From Mesorhizobium_K sp040049215 (lineage in GTDB: Bacteria; Pseudomonadota; Alphaproteobacteria; Rhizobiales; Rhizobiaceae), in assembly GCF_040049215.1 (NCBI RefSeq), contig NZ_JBDZDN010000003.1, positions 434,001 to 498,000 on the forward strand: a DNA stretch of 64,000 nt, written 5' to 3'. The notes beneath the pieces were generated by a model. It was not told the DNA's origin, searched no databases, and was given only the letters and a program-made list of their open reading frames with translations. Positions within the stretch are counted from its first letter, which is position 1. Every line of letters begins with the position of its first letter. Shown one piece after another: positions 53,008 through 62,404 of the stretch. The position numbers and the translations under genes were made by a program.

Positions 53008-53907
53008 CTAAGCCGGGTAGTTCACCGCTGTCGCTGCCCGCCGCTTGCGGCCTTCCGCAAGCTGCCAGACGGAATGCGCGACGAGTGCCGTGATCAGGAT
53101 GAGACCGCCGATCAGGCTGTTGCGGGTCGGCGCCTCCTGGAAGATGACCCACATCCAGACCGGCGCAAGTACGGTTTCCAGGAGATAGAACATCGCGACT
53201 TCGGGGCCGGAAATGTAGCGCGGGCCGGTGGCGAGGCAGTAGAAGGACAAGGGCATGATGACGGCGCCGTTGAAAATGATCCACCACGGCGCCTCGATCT
53301 GGTAGCCGCTGCCGCCAACCATGATAGCCGCGACCGCGAAGGGAAAGATGACGCCGGTGATGGCGGTAAAGCCCATATTATCGCCGCTGGCGCGCGAGAT
53401 GGTGATCGCGGACGCGATGGTGAGTGCCGAACAGGCCGCCATCATATCGCCGAACAGGTTTCCGGCGCCGACCGAGTCCCATACGATGATGAGGATGCCC
53501 GCAATCATTGCCGCCATTGCGAGAAGCGTGGCGGAGCCGGGCCGCTCGCCGAGGAAGAGCCAGGAGAGCAGCGCGGCGAACATGGTGTTGAAGGCGAGGA
53601 TGAAGACCAGGTTCGCCGTCGTCGTGTTGTAGACGGCGGTGACGAAGAAGATCGATCCGAGGCCATAGAGCGCGGCGACCGCAAGCCCCGCGCGGCCGGG
53701 CACGAGCTTGGGCGCGGACGGGGAGGCGAGCCGCCAGACGGCCCAGATCAGGAGCGCGGCGAGGAAGGTCACCCCGGTCCTTAGCATCAGCACCGACCAT
53801 GCTTCGCCATTCGCGAGTTTCAGAAGCGGTATGTCGACGGTAAGCGCCAGGCCGCCCATTCCGGTGATGAGCAGTCCCTTGACGTGGTCCGAATGGTTGG
53901 CAGGCAA
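53008..53907 (-). CDS. EamA/DMT-family transporter
   Basis: 299 residues, ten expected helices in two EamA repeats (GLLITGMGGLALTVDIPLLK; VYNTTTANLVFILAFNTMFAALLSW; TGPRYISGPEVAMFYLLETVLAPVWMW). Drug/metabolite exporter. Substrate unknown. Confidence 0.9.
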   Translation of the reverse strand: MPANHSDHVKGLLITGMGGLALTVDIPLLKLANGEAWSVLMLRTGVTFLAALLIWAVWRLASPSAPKLVPGRAGLAVAALYGLGSIFFVTAVYNTTTANLVFILAFNTMFAALLSWLFLGERPGSATLLAMAAMIAGILIIVWDSVGAGNLFGDMMAACSALTIASAITISRASGDNMGFTAITGVIFPFAVAAIMVGGSGYQIEAPWWIIFNGAVIMPLSFYCLATGPRYISGPEVAMFYLLETVLAPVWMWVIFQEAPTRNSLIGGLILITALVAHSVWQLAEGRKRRAATAVNYPA

Positions 53908-53949
53908 GTCGCGCTCCGCTGACGGCTACGGGCGCGCGTCGCTGCAGTG

Positions 53950-54705
53950 TCAGGGCTGTTCGTCGAAGCGCTCCCAGCCCTTCGGGCCAAGGTGCTCCTG
54001 CGGCAGGAAGCGCACCTTATAGTCCATCTTGCGCGAGCCGTTGACCCAGTAGCCGAGATAGACATGGGGCAGGCCGGCCGCGCGTGCCCGGGCGATATGG
54101 TCGAGGATCATGAAGGTGCCGAGCGAGCGGTCGTCGAAGGCGGGATTGTAGTAGGAGTAGACCATCGACAGGCCGTCGCCCATCTTGTCGGTCAGCGCGA
54201 CGGCGATGAGTTCGCCCACACCGCGGCCGGTGATGAAGGTGTCGGGACCGCGCCGGCGGTATTCGATAACCTTGGTGTCGACATGGGTGTCCTCGACCAT
54301 CATGGCGTAGTCGAGCACGGTCATGTCCGACATGCCGCCCTTGCGGTGGCGAGCGTCGAGGTATGTGCGGAAGAGCGAGTACTGCTCGGTCGAAGGCTCG
54401 GCGTCGTGCATCTCGCCGATCAGGTCGGCATTGCGCTGGATGACGCGGCGCATGTTGCGGGTCGGCCTGAACTCGCCGGCCAGGATGCGCACGGAGACGC
54501 AGGCGCGGCAACTCTCGCAGGCGGGGCGGTAGGCGATGTTCTGCGAGCGGCGGAACCCGCCCTGGGTGAGCAGGTCGTTCATCTCGGGCGCCTTGTCGCC
54601 GACGAGATGGGTGAACACCTTGCGTTCGAACTGGCCGTCGAGATAGGGGCAGGCCGACGGCGCGGTCAGGAAGAACTGAGGCGACTGTGTCGTATGGTGC
54701 GTCAT
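53950..54705 (-). CDS. bpt: Aspartate/glutamate leucyltransferase (Bpt)
   Basis: 251 residues. The conserved Cys region YRPACESCRACVSVRI and GCN5-like C-terminal core YLGYWVNGSRKMDYKVRFLPQEH. Adds Leu from Leu-tRNA to N-terminal Asp/Glu, marking proteins for ClpS-ClpAP. Standard length for the family. Confidence 0.95.
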   Translation of the reverse strand: MTHHTTQSPQFFLTAPSACPYLDGQFERKVFTHLVGDKAPEMNDLLTQGGFRRSQNIAYRPACESCRACVSVRILAGEFRPTRNMRRVIQRNADLIGEMHDAEPSTEQYSLFRTYLDARHRKGGMSDMTVLDYAMMVEDTHVDTKVIEYRRRGPDTFITGRGVGELIAVALTDKMGDGLSMVYSYYNPAFDDRSLGTFMILDHIARARAAGLPHVYLGYWVNGSRKMDYKVRFLPQEHLGPKGWERFDEQP

Positions 54706-54840
54706 CGCGTGCCGGCAAACTGCTCCTTGCGAATCACTCTACCTTGAAGCGTGCCGCAAAAATTTCAACTGGATTGTGAGCGTAATGAATCGACGCTTGC
54801 GCCCGCCACGTCAAGCGGCGGGAATGATTCCAGAATCCGC

Positions 54841-55311
54841 CTAGCTGTCGGAGCGGGTGACGACGGTTCCCAGCAGCAGGTCATGCAGCGCCCGCTTGCG
54901 GTCGGAAAACAGCGTGACGAGCAGGATCAGCGGGGTCAGCACGACATTGCCCGCCCAGAAGAGAACGGAGTGGACGATCGCCAGCATGCCGTCGACGCGC
55001 CCGCCGTCGAGACGGTCGAGCCGGATGCCCATCATTCGCATGCCTGTTGTAGCCTGGTTGGGACCGCCGAGCGTATTCCAGACATAGACCAGCGCCACCG
55101 CCGGGCCGAGCACGGCGAACAGCGACCAGCCGAGGCCGAAGGTCAGCAGGCCAAGGAAGAATACCAGGATCGCGAAGGGGATGAGCAGGAGCGCGACGAT
55201 CAGGTAATCGAGCAGGAAGGCGAAGACGCGCCGCGTGCGCACGCCGTCATAGGCTCTGACATCGTCAAGCCGCGTTGCGACGATTTCTCCGTCGAGGATA
55301 CGGGCGTTCAA
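54841..55311 (-). CDS. RDD-family membrane protein
   Basis: 156 residues from TTG preceded by CGGAGAAAAG; the longer frame upstream is not coding. RDD signature RRVFAFLLDYLIVALLLIPFA with Arg-x-x-Asp pattern and the second half ATTGMRMMGIRL, then SDRKRALHDLLLGTVV. Small membrane protein of unknown role. Confidence 0.85.
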   Translation of the reverse strand: MNARILDGEIVATRLDDVRAYDGVRTRRVFAFLLDYLIVALLLIPFAILVFFLGLLTFGLGWSLFAVLGPAVALVYVWNTLGGPNQATTGMRMMGIRLDRLDGGRVDGMLAIVHSVLFWAGNVVLTPLILLVTLFSDRKRALHDLLLGTVVTRSDS

Positions 55312-55422
55312 TCTTTTCTCCGTTGCTTTCCTTGGTGGCGCTCTGTCATGCGCCTGTCGATGAAAATGGTGAAGGATTGCCGCCGATTCAAGCTTTTGCA
55401 TCCGGCTGGACAAGGCCGGCGG

Positions 55423-55471
55423 GTTAACGTCGCGTTCAATCGGTTGAGTTCGGTCGCGCGATGACGTTAAC
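55423..55471. repeat. Inverted repeat upstream of sthA
   Basis: GTTAACGTC (55423-55431) and its exact reverse complement GACGTTAAC (55463-55471) with a 31-bp spacer, both within 100 bp of the sthA start. Possible operator pair or hairpin. Confidence 0.35.
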
Positions 55472-55522
55472 TCTCGCTGCACTGCAGCATGATTTGGGGC
55501 GCAACGGGTCAAGGGGAACCAG

Positions 55523-56911
55523 ATGCAGCAATACGACATGGTCGTCATCGGCAGCGGCCCGTCCGGCCGCCGCGCCGCCATCCAGGCGGCCAAGCTGGGG
55601 AAATCGGTGCTGGTGGTTGACAAGGGCAGCCGTCTCGGCGGGGTCTCCGTGCACACCGGCACGATCCCGTCGAAGACGCTGCGCGAGACCGTGCTGAACC
55701 TGTCGGGCTGGCGCGAGCGCGGTTTCTACGGCCGCGGCTACCGGGTCAAGCAGGACATTTCGATCGGCGACCTGATCCAGCGCCTGCACAAGACCCTCGA
55801 CCATGAGGTCGAGGTACTGCAGCACCAGTTCATGCGCAACGGTGTGCGCCACATCCGGGCGACGGCGAAGTTCCTGACCGCGGACAGGCTGCAGCTCACC
55901 AACGAGAACGGCGACATCACCGAGGTTGGTTTCGCCAACGCGATGATCTCGGTCGGCACGCGGCCCTACCGGCCGCACAGCGTGCCGTTCGACAAGGAGC
56001 ATGTGTTCGACAGCGACGAGATGCTGTCGCTCGAGAAATTGCCGCGCACGCTGACCGTGATCGGCGGCGGCGTCATCGGCGTCGAATATGCGACGATCTT
56101 CTCCGCGCTCGACGTGCCGGTGACGTTGATCGAATCCAGAAACGCCATCCTCGACTTCGTCGACAGCGAGATCGTCGACGATTTCCTGCACCAGATGCGC
56201 GACCGCGGCATGGCGATCAGGCTGGGCAGCACGGTGAAGGAGATCGCGGTCGACAAGGGGTCGGTCGAGATCACGCTGGGCGACGGGCGCACCGTACGTT
56301 CGCAGATCGTGCTCTACGCGGCCGGGCGCAGCGGCAATATCGGCGGCCTGGGCCTGGACACGATCGGCATCGAGGTCGACAGCCGCGGCCGCATCAAGGC
56401 AAATCCGGAGACGTTCCAGACGACGGTGCCCAACATCTATGCTGCGGGCGACGTGATCGGCTTCCCGAGTCTGGCCTCGACAGCCATGGAGCAGGGCAGG
56501 GTGGCCGCCTGCCACGCCTTCGGCGTCAACTTGCCGCCGCCGCCCGAGACGTTCCCGTATGGCATCTACTCGGTGCCCGAGATTTCGACGGTCGGCCAGT
56601 CGGAGGAACAGGTGCGCAGTTCGGGCACGCCATACGAAATCGGAGTGGCGCGCTTCCGCGAGACCTCGCGCGGCCATATCATGGGCGTCGATTCAGGCTT
56701 CCTTAAGCTGATCTTCTCGATCGAGACCAGGAGGCTGCTCGGCGCCCATATCGTCGGCGAGGGCGCGACCGAACTGATCCACATCGGCCAGGCGGTGATC
56801 AACCTCGCCGGCACGGTGGATTTCTTCGTCAACAACACGTTCAATTATCCGACGCTCGCCGAAGCCTACAAGATCGCTGGGCTCGATGCCTGGAACCGCA
56901 TGGGCAACTAA
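55523..56911 (+). CDS. sthA: Soluble (Si-specific) NAD(P)+ transhydrogenase
   Basis: 462 residues. FAD site VIGSGPSGRRAAIQAAKLGK, GTIPSKTLRETVLNL, NAD(P) site VIGGGVIGVEYATIF, FAD-binding DVIGFPSLASTAMEQGR, C-terminal dimerisation domain FNYPTLAEAYKIA. The redox-disulfide cysteines of the family's lipoamide dehydrogenase relatives are absent (SVHTGTIPSK), as in SthA. Balances NADPH and NADH. Confidence 0.93.
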   Translation: MQQYDMVVIGSGPSGRRAAIQAAKLGKSVLVVDKGSRLGGVSVHTGTIPSKTLRETVLNLSGWRERGFYGRGYRVKQDISIGDLIQRLHKTLDHEVEVLQHQFMRNGVRHIRATAKFLTADRLQLTNENGDITEVGFANAMISVGTRPYRPHSVPFDKEHVFDSDEMLSLEKLPRTLTVIGGGVIGVEYATIFSALDVPVTLIESRNAILDFVDSEIVDDFLHQMRDRGMAIRLGSTVKEIAVDKGSVEITLGDGRTVRSQIVLYAAGRSGNIGGLGLDTIGIEVDSRGRIKANPETFQTTVPNIYAAGDVIGFPSLASTAMEQGRVAACHAFGVNLPPPPETFPYGIYSVPEISTVGQSEEQVRSSGTPYEIGVARFRETSRGHIMGVDSGFLKLIFSIETRRLLGAHIVGEGATELIHIGQAVINLAGTVDFFVNNTFNYPTLAEAYKIAGLDAWNRMGN

Positions 56912-57039
56912 CGGGCATCAAATGGCATGACGCCCGCCCCGGAATGACGAACACCAATTTACGACGAAAATTTTCCGGCTTGATGTCGATTTCTCCCGCT
57001 CCAGTTCGTCCTATAGGCGACAGCAACAGGAGAAAATCG

Positions 57040-57474
57040 ATGCCGAAAATGATCTTCGTGAATCTGCCGGTCGCCGACCTGAAGCAGGGGACGGCGTTCT
57101 ACGAGTCCATCGGGGCGACGAAAAACCCGCAGTTCAGCGACGATACGGCGTCCTGCATGGTCTTCTCGGAGACCATCTACGCGATGCTTCTGACGCACGA
57201 CAAGTACCGTCAGTTCACGTCCAAGAAGATCGTCGACGCAAAGACGAGCAGCGAGGTGCTGATCGCTCTTTCGGCCGACAGCCGCGACGACGTCGACGCC
57301 ATGGTCGGCAAGGCACAGGCCGCCGGAGCAATCATCGATCCGACGCCGACCCAGGATTTGGGCTTCATGTACGGGCGCAGCTTCGAGGATCCGGATGGCC
57401 ATATCTGGGAAGTCGCGTGCATGGATGTCGAGGCGGCGACCTCCGGCGGCGACCAGTCGGCCGCGGCCGCTTGA
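57040..57474 (+). CDS. VOC-superfamily protein (glyoxalase-like)
   Basis: 144 residues from ATG with AGGAGAAAA upstream; a longer frame at 56944 lacks support. VOC strands: MIFVNLPVADLKQGTAFYES, SETIYAMLLTHDKYRQFTS and GRSFEDPDGHIWEVACMD with the metal Glu. Short, one-domain-pair protein of unknown reaction. 25 bp before the next VOC gene, so a small operon of two VOC proteins. Confidence 0.85.
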   Translation: MPKMIFVNLPVADLKQGTAFYESIGATKNPQFSDDTASCMVFSETIYAMLLTHDKYRQFTSKKIVDAKTSSEVLIALSADSRDDVDAMVGKAQAAGAIIDPTPTQDLGFMYGRSFEDPDGHIWEVACMDVEAATSGGDQSAAAA

Positions 57475-57499
57475 GCGAACAGGATCGGAGGAAGAAATC

Positions 57500-57997
57500 A
57501 TGACAATCGCCGTATCAAAAGTCGTCCCCTTTCTTTGGTTCGCCAGGGAGGCGGAAGAGGCGGTCCGCTTCTATGTCTCGCTGATCCCCAATTCGAGCTT
57601 GGACGACATCTGGACCTTGCAGGCCGACTCGCCGAGCGGACCGCCCGGCTCGGTGAAGGTCGTCGAGTTCACGCTGGGCGGCGTCCAGTTCAACGCGATG
57701 CAGGCCGGGCCGATGGATAGTTTCAACCACGCGGTGTCCTTCGTCATCAACTGCGACGACCAGGCCGAGGTCGACCGTCTCTGGGACGCGCTGGGCGAAG
57801 GCGGCGCTTACGAGGCCTGCGGCTGGCTGAAGGACAAATACGGCGTGTCCTGGCAGATCGTGCCGACCGAGTTCATGGAGATGATGAGGACCAAGGACAA
57901 GGCGCGGGCCAAACGGGTGGCCGAGGCGATGATGCAGATGGTCAAGCTCGAGATCGAGCCCATCAGAAGAGCTTTCGAGGGGACTAAGGCAGCTTAG
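57500..57997 (+). CDS. VOC/PhnB-like (3-demethylubiquinone 3-methyltransferase-fold) protein
   Basis: 165 residues with GGAGG before ATG. PhnB-like VOC: VVPFLWFAREAEEAVRFYVS, VKVVEFTLGGVQFNAMQAGP, VSFVINCDDQAEVDRLWDAL, CGWLKDKYGVSWQIVPTEF. The family name is misleading; no methyltransferase activity is expected. Convergent with LacI gene, 15 bp apart. Confidence 0.87.
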   Translation: MTIAVSKVVPFLWFAREAEEAVRFYVSLIPNSSLDDIWTLQADSPSGPPGSVKVVEFTLGGVQFNAMQAGPMDSFNHAVSFVINCDDQAEVDRLWDALGEGGAYEACGWLKDKYGVSWQIVPTEFMEMMRTKDKARAKRVAEAMMQMVKLEIEPIRRAFEGTKAA

Positions 57998-58012
57998 CGG
58001 ATTTAAGTCCGA

Positions 58013-59077
58013 TCAGCCGCGAGGCGCGGACGTCGATCCTCTGACGATCAACTCGACGTCCAGCGTCTCGCGGCGAATCGTACCGTCGAAGCCGAGGATC
58101 ATCTCGACGGCGCGTCGGCCCATCTCCGCCATCGGCTGGGCAATCGTGGTGAGGGGCGGTTCGGAGGTTTCGCCCTCCGGCACGCCGTCGAAGCCGACGA
58201 CCGACACGTCGCCCGGGACCGGGATGCCGCGCGCTGCCAGCCAGTCGAGAGCATAAAGCGCGACCTTGTCGGACATGGCGAGGATCGCGGTCGGCGGGGT
58301 TTCCGCAGCGAAGAAGTATTCCAGGCCGGCATGGGTCGTCGCCTTGTCGTTCTGCGTCTCGTAGATCGGTACCGAGGCCGGATCCGCACCGGCCTCCGTA
58401 ATCGCCCCGAGATAGCCGGCGATGCGGTCGCGCGTGCCGGCGTAAACGGTTGCGCTGGCGCGTTCGAAGGAGGCAGGTCCATGGCCGCCGCCGTCGAACT
58501 CCAGCGAGAGGATGGCGAAACGCCTGTGGCCGAGACCGGCGAGGTGCCGCGCGGCGCGGCGCGCTCCAGCGACATCGTCCACGCCGATTGCGGCAATCCT
58601 CTCGTCGTCGAAGCCGAAGTCGAGCGCAACGAAGGGCAGGCCTCGTTCGCGGGTGAGCTCGACCAGCCGCGAGCCGCCTTCGAGGCAGAAGACGATGAAG
58701 CCGTCGACCAGCGCGCTCCTGATGTTCCAGGCGAGCTGCTCTTCGTTCGCGGCTGAAACAAGCGCTATGCCGGCGCCCGTGCGGTCGCAGGCCTCGCTGA
58801 TGCCGGACATGACGACGCGCGCGAAGGGATCGTCGAAAAAGTACGACAGGGGTTCGGCGGTCGCCACGCCGATGGCGTTGACCTTGCCGGCGCGCAGAAG
58901 CCGGCCTTTTGGGTCTGGCCCGCCATAGCCGAGTTTGCCGGCGGCGGCCCTTACCCGCTCGCGCACTTCCTCGCGAACGATCTCGGGGCGCGAGAAAACG
59001 TTGGAGGCGGTGCCATGCGAGACGCCGGCCGCCTTGGCCACATCGGCGAGCCTGACAGGCTTGATTTTCGCGTCCAC
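58013..59077 (-). CDS. LacI-family repressor
   Basis: 354 residues from GTG. N-terminal HTH VRLADVAKAAGVSHGTASNV, hinge YGGPDPKGRLLRAG, periplasmic-binding effector domain (YVAT-type strands; SDKVALYALDWLAARGIPVP, VVGFDGVPEGE). Represses sugar genes in most relatives. Faces three copies of its probable site at 59119-59214 and a small protein at 59230. Confidence 0.94.
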   Translation of the reverse strand: MDAKIKPVRLADVAKAAGVSHGTASNVFSRPEIVREEVRERVRAAAGKLGYGGPDPKGRLLRAGKVNAIGVATAEPLSYFFDDPFARVVMSGISEACDRTGAGIALVSAANEEQLAWNIRSALVDGFIVFCLEGGSRLVELTRERGLPFVALDFGFDDERIAAIGVDDVAGARRAARHLAGLGHRRFAILSLEFDGGGHGPASFERASATVYAGTRDRIAGYLGAITEAGADPASVPIYETQNDKATTHAGLEYFFAAETPPTAILAMSDKVALYALDWLAARGIPVPGDVSVVGFDGVPEGETSEPPLTTIAQPMAEMGRRAVEMILGFDGTIRRETLDVELIVRGSTSAPRG

Positions 59078-59118
59078 TTCCGCGGAGCCTCCTAATGTCA
59101 GAAGCTATAGCATCTGGT

Positions 59119-59214
59119 TTGGATCGGTTCAAATTCTACTTGACTCTCGCCCGTGACCCCCTATGTTTTGAATCGATCCAATACGACGTGCGACCCTCGA
59201 TTGGATCGATTCAA
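59119..59214. promoter_or_regulatory. Three LacI-type operators
   Basis: TTGGATCGGTTCAA (59119-59132), TTGAATCGATCCAA (59168-59181) and TTGGATCGATTCAA (59201-59214): 14-bp sites with a CG centre, the last two exact reverse complements of each other, starts 49 and 33 bp apart. They lie between the LacI gene and the 50-residue ORF, the third ending 16 bp before it. Confidence 0.8.
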
Positions 59215-59229
59215 TAAGAGGAGGATGTC

Positions 59230-59382
59230 ATGCATCCTGTCAACTACCTGTTCGACGAAATCATGCGGCACTACTGGGGCATTCCGCAGCACCGGGACAG
59301 GTCGGAGGGCCAGCAGCGCAGAGACCGGCAAGTGCCGGCCTGGCGTCTGCCGCGCTTCCGCCGCGACGAAGAAACGCGCTGA
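59230..59382 (+). CDS. 50-residue protein of unknown function, LacI-controlled
   Basis: Begins 3 bp after a strong AGGAGGATG ribosome site and 16 bp after the third LacI operator. Sequence starts MHPVNYLFDEIMRHYWGIPQ; the C-terminal half is strongly basic and Arg-rich (RDRQVPAWRLPRFRRDEET). No membrane segment or signal peptide. Not recognised. It could be a genuine small protein or the relic of a longer gene; a LacI repressor controlling so small a protein is unusual. Confidence 0.55.
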   Translation: MHPVNYLFDEIMRHYWGIPQHRDRSEGQQRRDRQVPAWRLPRFRRDEETR

Positions 59383-59484
59383 GACCGCGTTCCCGGCCCA
59401 CGCCGGCACCTCTCGACGAAGACAGCGCCTCGCGCTAGATCATCGAGGGGAGGCGGCCGCCCAGCGCGGCCCGATGCATCGGTC

Positions 59485-60183
59485 ATGGACAACCAGCTTC
59501 CGAGCCAGCTAAGCCAGGGACCGCTGTCGTCCAACGAGTTCGTGACGACTGTGGCGCATTTCCATCGCGCTGAGATCGCCCGTATGGCCGGCTGGCGCGA
59601 CCGCATCGACCGAACCACCAACTGGGCGATAACGGTTGTTGCTGCGATGCTGTCGCTCTCGCTTTCGACGTCGAGCGCCCACCATGGGGTGCTGATCTTC
59701 GCCATGCTGCTGATCATGCTCCTGCTGTGGATCGAGGCGAGGCGCTATCGCTTCTTCGACGTCTATCGGGCCAGGGTGCGCCAGCTCGAGCGGCACTATT
59801 TCGCTCAGTTGTTCTCGCCGCAACCGGACCACGCAGCCAACTGGCTGGCGATTCTAGGGGAGAGCCTGAGGACGCCCAAGTTCCACATATCGCACTGGAC
59901 CGCCTTCGCCCGCAGATTGCGCCGCAATTACATCCATATGTTCGCGATCGTGCTGTTTGCCTGGGTGTTGAAGATATCGACGCCGAGCCTTCAGAGCGAG
60001 ACGACGGGCAGCGGCGGCCTCGTGGCCACGGCGGCCGAGGCTGTGAACAATGCGGCACTTGGACCATTGCCCGGATGGCTGGTCGTGGCGGCGGTGGCGG
60101 CGTTCTATGTCGCCCTCTTCCTTGTCGCTTTGACGCTGGGAGCGGCCGAGACAGATGTCACCGAAGGCGACGTGCATGTGTAA
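59485..60183 (+). CDS. DUF2270 membrane protein
   Basis: 232 residues. FVTTVAHFHRAEIARMAGWRDRIDRTTNWA (N-terminal conserved helix), two hydrophobic segments around residues 50-85 (VVAAMLSLSLSTSS, LIFAMLLIMLLLWIEARRYR), further ones near 150 and at the C-terminus. Family of unknown function. 102 bp after the 50-residue ORF on the same strand. Confidence 0.88.
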   Translation: MDNQLPSQLSQGPLSSNEFVTTVAHFHRAEIARMAGWRDRIDRTTNWAITVVAAMLSLSLSTSSAHHGVLIFAMLLIMLLLWIEARRYRFFDVYRARVRQLERHYFAQLFSPQPDHAANWLAILGESLRTPKFHISHWTAFARRLRRNYIHMFAIVLFAWVLKISTPSLQSETTGSGGLVATAAEAVNNAALGPLPGWLVVAAVAAFYVALFLVALTLGAAETDVTEGDVHV

Positions 60184-60196
60184 GCATTCTGTTTGG

Positions 60197-61972
60197 TCAG
60201 CTTAGCGGCCAGACCAGCATGAGCGCCGGCACCGCGATCACTATGACAAGAAACGAAAGCGGCAGACCGAGCCTCGGATAGTCCGAAAAGCGATAACCGC
60301 CAGGTCCCATGACCAGCGTGTTGCACTGATGGCCGATGGGCGTCAGGAAGTCACAGCCCGCGCCGATCGCCACGGCCATGAGGAAGGCCTCCGGCTGGAA
60401 CCCAAGCGAGGCGGCGAACCCGGCAGCGATCGGCGCCATCACAAGCACGGTCGCGGCATTGTTGAGGAACGGGGTGACGGCCATGGCGACGACAAGGATC
60501 AAGGCCAGCGCGCCGTAGCCTGGAAGGGACGCTGCGATCTCGGCAAGCATCGAGGCAATGACGTCGGTTGCGCCGGTGCTGCGCAGCGAGTCGCTCACCG
60601 GGATCAGTGCGGCGAGCATCACCAGGATTGGCCCGTCCATGGCTGCGTAGACTTCCCGGATCGGGATGACGCGGAACATCACCATGCCGACCGCGGCGGC
60701 GAAGAAGGCGATCGGAACGGGAAGAACGCCCAAGGCCGTGGCGCCCATCGCGACCATAAGGATCATCACAGGCACTATGCCGCGGCGGGCGCTGCCCAGC
60801 AGCAGCGAGCGCTCGGCCAGCGGCAGAAGGCCGAAGTCGCGCAGGAAGCGCGGCAACGAGGCCTCGCTGCCCTGCAGGACGACCACGTCCCCGAAGCGCA
60901 GCGTAATCGTGCCGAGCTTCTGGTCGAACCGTTCGTTCTGGCGGCTGACGGCGAGCAGGTTGACGTTGAAGCGGTCGTAGAGAAGCAGGTTCGCCGCCGA
61001 CCAGCCGATCAGGCTTGAGTTCTCGCCGACCACGGCTTCGATGGCGATTGTTTCGGCGCCGTCGCCTGCGGCCATCGTGTTGTCGCGGCCGAGGCTGAGC
61101 TTGGCCTGCGCGACCAGCCTGTCGAGCGCTTCGTGGTCGCCCTCGATGAGCAATCGGTCACCAACTCGCAAAAGGAGATCGGGAAACGGTGTCAGGCGCA
61201 GGCTGTTGGACCGGATGATCGACTTCACGAGCGCGTCGCCGCGGGCGATCTTGAGCAGATCCGCTACCGTCTTGCCGGCCACTGCGGATTCCTCGACCAC
61301 CTTCGCTTCCGCGACATAATTCTTGATGTCGAGGGCTTCGTGAAGCGCGCTGTCCTGCCGCGTGCGCTGCGGCAGAATCCAGTAGAAGAGGATGAGGAAG
61401 ATGCAACCCGACACGGCAAGGATCACGCCTACCGGCGTGAAATCGAACATGGTGAAGGGCGTGCCTGTGATATCCTGGCGTACGCGCGATACAACGACGT
61501 TCGGCGACGTGCCGATCTGCGTCATCAGCCCGCCGAGCAGCGATGCGAAGGCCATCGGCATCAGGAACGTAGAGGGCGATGTCCCGGAGCGCCGCGCGAA
61601 CTGGAACGCGATCGGGATCATGATGGCGAGCGCGCCGATGTTCTTCACGAACGCCGACAACACGGCCACCGTGACGACGAGCAGCGCGAGCTGCACGCGC
61701 ACCGAAGAAAAATCGGGAAGGTAGCGCCGCAGCGCGAACTCCATGATTCCGCTTCGGGCGACGCCGGCGCTGACCAGGAGCGCGCTGCCGACGATGATGA
61801 CGATGTCGTCGCTGAAGCCCGTAAATGCCTTGTCGAGGGGAACCACCCCGACCGCGAGCGCTGCCAGCAGAGCCAGCGCCGCGACGAGATCGTAGCGCAG
61901 TCGGCCCCACAGGAAAGCAGCCATCATCAGCCCGATGACGGCGAAGGAGAGAAGTTGTGGGAGTGGGAGCAT
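60197..61972 (-). CDS. SLC13-family (DASS) permease with TrkA-C domains
   Basis: 591 residues. Two membrane halves flank a soluble part: TM segments at the N-terminus, the SLC13 loop FVKNIGALAIMIPIAF, central TrkA-C pair (about 205-370: KSIIRSNSLRLTPFPDLLLRVGDRLLIEGDHEAL and DVVVLQGSEASL), and the second half VTPFLNNAATVLVMAPIAAG. Likely Na+- or H+-coupled anion (sulfate or dicarboxylate) uptake. 78 bp after the DUF423 gene on the same strand. Confidence 0.92.
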   Translation of the reverse strand: MLPLPQLLSFAVIGLMMAAFLWGRLRYDLVAALALLAALAVGVVPLDKAFTGFSDDIVIIVGSALLVSAGVARSGIMEFALRRYLPDFSSVRVQLALLVVTVAVLSAFVKNIGALAIMIPIAFQFARRSGTSPSTFLMPMAFASLLGGLMTQIGTSPNVVVSRVRQDITGTPFTMFDFTPVGVILAVSGCIFLILFYWILPQRTRQDSALHEALDIKNYVAEAKVVEESAVAGKTVADLLKIARGDALVKSIIRSNSLRLTPFPDLLLRVGDRLLIEGDHEALDRLVAQAKLSLGRDNTMAAGDGAETIAIEAVVGENSSLIGWSAANLLLYDRFNVNLLAVSRQNERFDQKLGTITLRFGDVVVLQGSEASLPRFLRDFGLLPLAERSLLLGSARRGIVPVMILMVAMGATALGVLPVPIAFFAAAVGMVMFRVIPIREVYAAMDGPILVMLAALIPVSDSLRSTGATDVIASMLAEIAASLPGYGALALILVVAMAVTPFLNNAATVLVMAPIAAGFAASLGFQPEAFLMAVAIGAGCDFLTPIGHQCNTLVMGPGGYRFSDYPRLGLPLSFLVIVIAVPALMLVWPLS

Positions 61973-62050
61973 GGCGACTCGCGGCTGGCGGTCAAAAACG
62001 CGCGGTACGGGTTTTCGTTGCCATCGCCCAAGGGTCGGGCAACGACGATA

Positions 62051-62404
62051 TCACCCCAGCAGGCGACGGGGAAAGAGCGCGGCGAGTGCGATGCCCAGCC
62101 AGCCAAGAATCATCAGGCCGCCGCCAGTCGGCGCGGCCATCGCGAAGAGGCGCTCGTCGGCAAAATCGCGCGTCACCATGTCGCCCGCAAAGAGCGCCAG
62201 GCCGAGAAGCAGGACCAGGGCTGCCCAGCGCATGATTGCGTTGAAGACGGTCATGCCGATGACCAGGAACACGGGCGCATGCACGACGAGAAAAGTGGCC
62301 GCGGTCGCCGTGTTGGCCGCTCCGCCATGAGCCGCGACGGCGGAAAGGGCAACGCCCGCCGCGCCGCAAAGCCCGGCCCCGAAGATCAGGAGGCGGCTTG
62401 CCAC
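62051..62404 (-). CDS. DUF423 membrane protein
   Basis: 117 residues: FGAGLCGAAGVALSAVAAHG, FNAIMRWAALVLLLGLALFAG, GGLMILGWLGIALAAL with three to four helices. Small uncharacterised membrane family. Same strand as the SLC13 gene. Confidence 0.85.
   Translation of the reverse strand: MASRLLIFGAGLCGAAGVALSAVAAHGGAANTATAATFLVVHAPVFLVIGMTVFNAIMRWAALVLLLGLALFAGDMVTRDFADERLFAMAAPTGGGLMILGWLGIALAALFPRRLLG

Noticed and set aside
62016..62044. CGTTGCC/GGCAACG stem between the DUF423 and SLC13 genes as a terminator
   Set aside because: Stem is short with a long loop and there is no T-run on the transcribed strand.
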